This document shows positions 60,580 to 64,000 of a stretch of 64,000 nt of DNA, piece after piece. Below the pieces are notes generated by a model. The model had not been told where the DNA came from, searched no databases, and worked only from the letters and a program-made list of their open reading frames with translations. How positions within the stretch are numbered: the stretch's first letter is position 1; every line of letters starts with the position of its first letter. Origin of the DNA: Muscardinus avellanarius (taxonomy: Eukaryota > Chordata > Mammalia > Rodentia > Gliridae); contig OY726561.1 of the NCBI GenBank assembly GCA_963383645.1, positions 26,268,826 to 26,332,825 of the forward strand. The letters run 5' to 3'. A program made the position numbers and the translations under genes.

Positions 60580-60803
60580 AGCTGACACTGCTCTCAAGTT
60601 TCTTTCTGCTTCTGGTCATTATATCTTAAGGACCTATGACCTGGTTCCTGCTTGGCAGCCAGCAGCGAGCATAAATGGACTATACATATATATGGACTGA
60701 AATTCCCAGACACATAAGGAAATAAGCCTTTCTTTATGTTGTGATCATCAGGTATTTTGTATCATAGTAGTGAGAATACTGATTGCAATCATAGGTGAGC
60801 AGT
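60580..60803 (+). mobile_element. Possible 3' end of a MaLR LTR
   Basis: ACATAAGGAAATAAGCCTTTCTTTATG, then TCAGGTATTTTGTATCATAGTAGTGAGAATACTGATTG, resembles the end of MaLR LTRs (AATAAAcc..TTT..., CAGGTATTT, GTGAGAA). The 5' part is unclear. The same orientation would put the LTR on the + strand. Confidence 0.4.
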
Positions 60804-60873
60804 ATAGAGAGTTGCTGAATCAGTTCTGGGTGTTTTGTTCTGGTGGTAGTTGATTTGTGAGTATGGCATGGCT

Positions 60874-61106
60874 ATTTTTTTTTTTTTTTTTTTTTTTTTT
60901 TGGTGGTACTGGAGTTCCAGGAAGCCCTTCTACCTCCGGTATACACTCCCACGGGATATACTCCCAGACCTATTTTTTAACATTTTTTTTTTAATGTGGA
61001 AACAGAGTCTCTTAAGCCAGCGAGGCTGGCTCCGAACCAGCGCAATCCTCCTGTCTCCGCCTCCCAAGTGCGGGGATTACAAGCGTGCACCACCACGCCT
61101 GGCAGT
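60874..61106 (-). repeat. B1-dID-type SINE, antisense, 'GGTCTGGGAGT' subfamily
   Basis: 27-T tail (60874-60900), GGTGGTACTGGAGTTCCAGGAAGCCC, a small internal repeat of ACACTCCCA/ATACTCCCA, CAGAGTCTCTTAAGCCAGCGAGG and CACCACGCCTGGC. Confidence 0.92.
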
Positions 61107-62299
61107 ACACAATTTTAGAGTGTAACATATTGATCGGTATTTTCAAATATAGGTCTGCAACCTATATTCTGAACAGAAATTATTCTTTCAAGCACCATTA
61201 TATTTGGTCATCATAAATTGAGAAGGTACCAATGGATATTATTCAATTTGCTTTTGATATCCTTTTAACTTTAATTGTGATTCCTTGAAAAGTAATAAAA
61301 TTGTTAGTATACATTAATATTCACAGTCACTTTCAAAATTTATATTTCCCTTTTTTTTAGTTTTATCAAGGGCTTTGGCTTCTCCTATATATGATTGTCT
61401 AAGTATCATGTAGATGTAAAACATTAAGCTTTTTATACTTAACTACCATCTACATTTTCAGACATTCATATGTCACATGGCCCCCAACAGAGTTTTTGTT
61501 TGTTTATTTTCTTGTTTCCTTCTAGTATAAAGCTGCTTTTCCAAAGGCATAATGAGAAATCCCCTTGAGGAAGGAAATTCTTCTTTCAGTGCAAAAACAA
61601 ACAAAAAAAGACCAAGCAGTTAAACAGTTTCAGAAAACAGCAGCCCCTATTCCCTCTAAATGATTAATATTTCCAGTAGAACTACTTCTCTACAACTCAC
61701 ACTGTGGAAACAACCACAAACCTTCTTTACATCTACCTGGTTCCTTATTTTCCCAACCTTTTCATTGTCCTTTGTCCCCCATGTGTCAAGCACATGTCCT
61801 TGCTCCAACATTGCTTTTCTTGTTTAGAGGTTTATTTTTAACTTCTTATCATGTTATTGCTAGTGAGGAGTTTTCATTTTTTCTTGACTATTCCTTCCTG
61901 CTTTCTCCTTCTTTAATTAAACTCACTGTCTCCAACCTGGTCTAATTTAGGTTCCATCAAAGAGACAGCATCCACATTTCAATATAGTAAACATCTTGAG
62001 GTACCATTTAGGTGAAGATCCCAGGATAACACACCACTGACTGCAACTTGCGTATTCATTTGAAATAAAGGAATTTATTGAAGAGATTTTAAAATAAATT
62101 AGGAGGATATGTGCATCCAAGATTCTCAGCCTCATCTTGGAACTGGCTCCGATACTTCTAGGAAAGAGTTCTTAGGTGTTTAGGTTTCCCTGTATACTCC
62201 TTTATTAGCTACATATCTGACTTTGACACTATTTCTGAGGTATTCTAAGTAACAAAGTTTATACTTTTGTTTTGTTTTGTTTGGGAGTATTTTGTTTTT

Positions 62300-62494
62300 G
62301 TGTGCAAGTAATAGTGAGGTTGTAATCCAGTGACATTCTACTTCTGAACTACACCCCTAGTTCTATTTTTCTTTTTTTAAACAGGGACTCTCTGGGTTGC
62401 TGAGGGCTTAAGTTACTGAGGCTGAACTCCATATTCCTGCCCTTAACCTCCCAAATACTAGGACTGCAGGCTTGTGGCACCACACCCAGCTGTA
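62300..62494 (-). repeat. B1-dID-type SINE, antisense, diverged
   Basis: GTGACATTCTACTTCTGAAC, CAGGGACTCTCTGGGTTGCTGAGGG and GGCACCACACCCAGCTG; about 140 bp before the exon 12 acceptor. Confidence 0.8.
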
Positions 62495-62635
62495 TATAGT
62501 GTCTTTAATATCAAACTTATTTCTACCATGTGCTGTAGCAAAGGGATGATGCTTAAATGCTCTCATATGCCATGGGGAGTTTAAAAACATCAAGTAATTT
62601 CTTTATTCCATATAATAAACACTCTTTTTCCACAG

Positions 62636-62746
62636 AGCCCTGCAAGGAAGATAACTTTCAATGTGATAATGGAGAGTGCATTCCGCTGGAGTATCTCTGT
62701 GACAGTCATCCACACTGTGAGGACAGCTCAGATGAAGCACACTGTG
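62636..62746 (+). CDS. TMPRSS15: TMPRSS15 window exon 12 (LDLa 2)
   Basis: Enters in phase 1 (G|AG = Glu), reads [20 protein letters not shown], then [16 protein letters not shown]. One exon encodes the whole second LDLa repeat with all six cysteines and the acidic SDE calcium ligands. Two glycines usually found here (CDG and DGSDE) are serine (CDS, DSSDE). Acceptor TTTTTCCACAG; donor GTAGGC at 62747. 111 bp, phase 1-1. The open frame on both sides (62557-62916) is chance. Confidence 0.96.
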
Positions 62747-63330
62747 GTAGGCATTATTCCTATGAAAATACTTGTATTATTTCATCTCTATATCTGAAAC
62801 TCTACAAATGTGAAGGACGCTTGCAAACACATTTACAGCAATGTGTTTTGATGATTCAGGGTGTGAACATCTCCCATCTCCCAGTGACTTCAGCATATCT
62901 GTACCTTTCTGGTTAGAATAAGCTATATAACATGCAAAACTATTTTTTTAAAATTTCTGTGAATTGGGCTGCACTTAATAACTGTAAATCTAAAATAACC
63001 AATATTCATATAAGAAAAAAATCAGAGATACAATATTCCAAATAATAAAATCAGCCACCTTGGCACTACTCATATTGAATATTGTATTCTGTTCATTACC
63101 TACAAAGCAGAGGCACCTGAATGCTTATTTATTACTGATTTTCATAGATTTGGTTCTTTCTTGGTTCATCAGTATCTTCTCCTCCTCCTCTTGCCTTGCT
63201 GAGTTTTTCAGCCCAGTTTCCTGTTTTCTGTTAATGATGTGCAATGAGTTTGAGTAGTTCTGATTTTTATTTTTATAGTTATATGAAGGAACAAACTTAA
63301 GTCTATCATATTTACATTTTTCTTTTGATT

Positions 63331-63645
63331 TTTGTTTTTATTGATACCTTGCAATCATGCATTATGCTGAAGTTCAAAAAGATAGAGACATACATGCACA
63401 CAGCACTTGGTATGTTTTCCCCTTGCTCCCACCCTTTCCCCACACATGATATTGAGTTTGATATTGATAATTTTGAATATGGACATTGTATCAATTGAAG
63501 TGTTTCTTTCATTAGATCCTCATCCTCCCACTTACCTTCCTCTCCTAAACCACTCCGATAACTCCATTAGGGTTTCTCCTTTGTCTAGAGTTTCTTGTAT
63601 TACACTTTCTTCCTAATTTAAATATATGAGGGAAAACATATGATC

Positions 63646-63691
<46 letters not shown>

Positions 63692-64000
63692 ATGGTGCTG
63701 GGGATTGAACCCATGGACATTTTACCTCTGACCTACACGCCAAGCTCTATTTTATTTTTATTTGAAAACAGAATCTTGATAAGTTAATTTCAGCGTCACT
63801 GAGTTGCTAAGGCTGGCTTCCAACTTGTAGTCCTATCTCAGCCTCCCAAGTACTGGGATTACAGGAATGTGCCACTAGTGATCTCATTTAGCATAATATT
63901 CTCTATTTCTATCTATTTTCCTGCAAATGATACAATAATTTTGTTCTTGTTATGGCTGGGAAGAATCCCATTGTATATATCTCATAATTTCATAATCTAT
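63331..64000 (-). mobile_element. L1 3' end, antisense, runs off the window
   Basis: TTTTTATTGATACCTTGCAATCATGCATTATG at its A-tail side, pyrimidine-rich 3'UTR (63411-63560), and after the inserted SINE the ORF2 end (ATCTCATTTAGCATAATATTCTC, GGCTGGGAAGAATCCCATTGTATATATC). It is split by 63649-63878. Confidence 0.75.
63649..63878 (-). repeat. (TG)n tract and antisense SINE inside L1
   Basis: (TG)n at 63649-63689, then ATGGTGCTGGGGATTGAACCCATGG, TTTACCTCTGACC, CTCACTGAG-like text and TACTGGGATTACAGGAATGTGCCAC. The TG tract sits at the SINE tail. Confidence 0.88.

Larger units (their letters stand above)
51007..62635 (+). other. TMPRSS15 intron (window intron 11)
   Basis: 11.6-kb phase 1 intron. 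First half: antisense L1 (51127-55865) with two SINEs inside it, then a second L1 3' piece (55866-56105). Second half: SINEs at 56455-56660, 56980-57110, 58215-58425, 58830-59040, 60874-61106 and 62300-62494, and a possible MaLR end (60580-60803). I see nothing in 57322-58200, 59041-60579 and 61107-62299. Acceptor CTCTTTTTCCACAG. Confidence 0.8.
1..64000 (+). other. TMPRSS15: TMPRSS15 (enteropeptidase) gene, internal part
   Basis: Twelve exons, joined at GT-AG sites with matching phases, give one continuous reading frame whose domain order is LDLa - CUB - MAM - CUB - LDLa. Among mammalian proteins this order is diagnostic of enteropeptidase, the type II transmembrane serine protease of the duodenal brush border that activates trypsinogen. 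The window corresponds to about residues 195-680 in human numbering (from memory). The N-terminal cytoplasmic/transmembrane/SEA part is upstream; the SRCR and peptidase S1 domains are downstream, so the catalytic triad cannot be checked here. No inactivating change is seen in any exon. Introns at domain borders are all phase 1. Neither the promoter nor the 3' end is in the window. Confidence 0.96.
62747..64000 (+). other. TMPRSS15 intron (window intron 12), start only
   Basis: Phase 1 intron that runs off the window. 62747-63330 shows nothing I recognise; after that an antisense L1 3' end with a (TG)n tract and a SINE inserted in it. The SRCR exons expected next are not in the window. Confidence 0.85.

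Noticed and set aside
62557..62916. 119-codon open frame on the + strand
   Set aside because: Exon 12 (LDLa 2) with chance open intron on each side.

Overview
This is mammalian nuclear DNA from a rodent. It is AT-rich, most of it is intron, and the SINEs throughout are dimers of a 7SL-derived B1-type left half and an ID-type right half. That SINE architecture points to the squirrel-related rodents (squirrels, dormice, mountain beaver); I cannot name the species from sequence alone. There is no bacterial, plasmid or CRISPR content.

The one cellular gene I can support is TMPRSS15 (enteropeptidase/enterokinase), on the + strand and running off both ends of the window. I assembled 12 coding exons by joining GT-AG splice sites in a continuous frame: the end of LDLa 1 (1-87), CUB 1 (4805-4913, 19349-19455, 23255-23395), MAM (24099-24248, 32983-33088, 33406-33556, 35425-35560), CUB 2 (44538-44627, 48607-48732, 50866-51006) and LDLa 2 (62636-62746). 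Together they give about 485 open codons with no internal stop or frameshift, roughly half of a protein that is about 1,020 residues in human. The transmembrane/SEA part lies upstream of the window and the SRCR and serine-protease domains lie downstream. Every intron at a domain border is phase 1, as expected for a mosaic extracellular protein.

The rest is introns filled with transposable elements. Main items: two long antisense L1 elements in the second intron (8489-13431, carrying tandem 5'UTR monomers and itself hit by a solo LTR at 8967-9515; and 15425-19210, an internally deleted L1 with an ORF1-ORF2 in-frame fusion, inserted in an ancient sense L1); MaLR-like LTRs (5546-6003 and 27427-27849); a twin-primed (5'-inverted) L1 at 47420-48290; a long antisense L1 at 51127-55865; about two dozen SINEs; and several microsatellites, most of them grown from SINE tails.

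The most interesting element is a young, complete but coding-deficient endogenous retrovirus, antisense to the gene at 41604-44209, only 328 bp upstream of the first CUB 2 exon. It has near-identical 528-bp LTRs, a 6-bp target duplication, a primer-binding site matching the tRNA-Ile 3' end, a splice donor, a tandem array of 97-bp units each holding a palindrome and three short hairpins, a broken env transmembrane remnant, and no gag or pol. It looks like a non-autonomous, trans-mobilised family with an amplified dimerisation/packaging-like leader.
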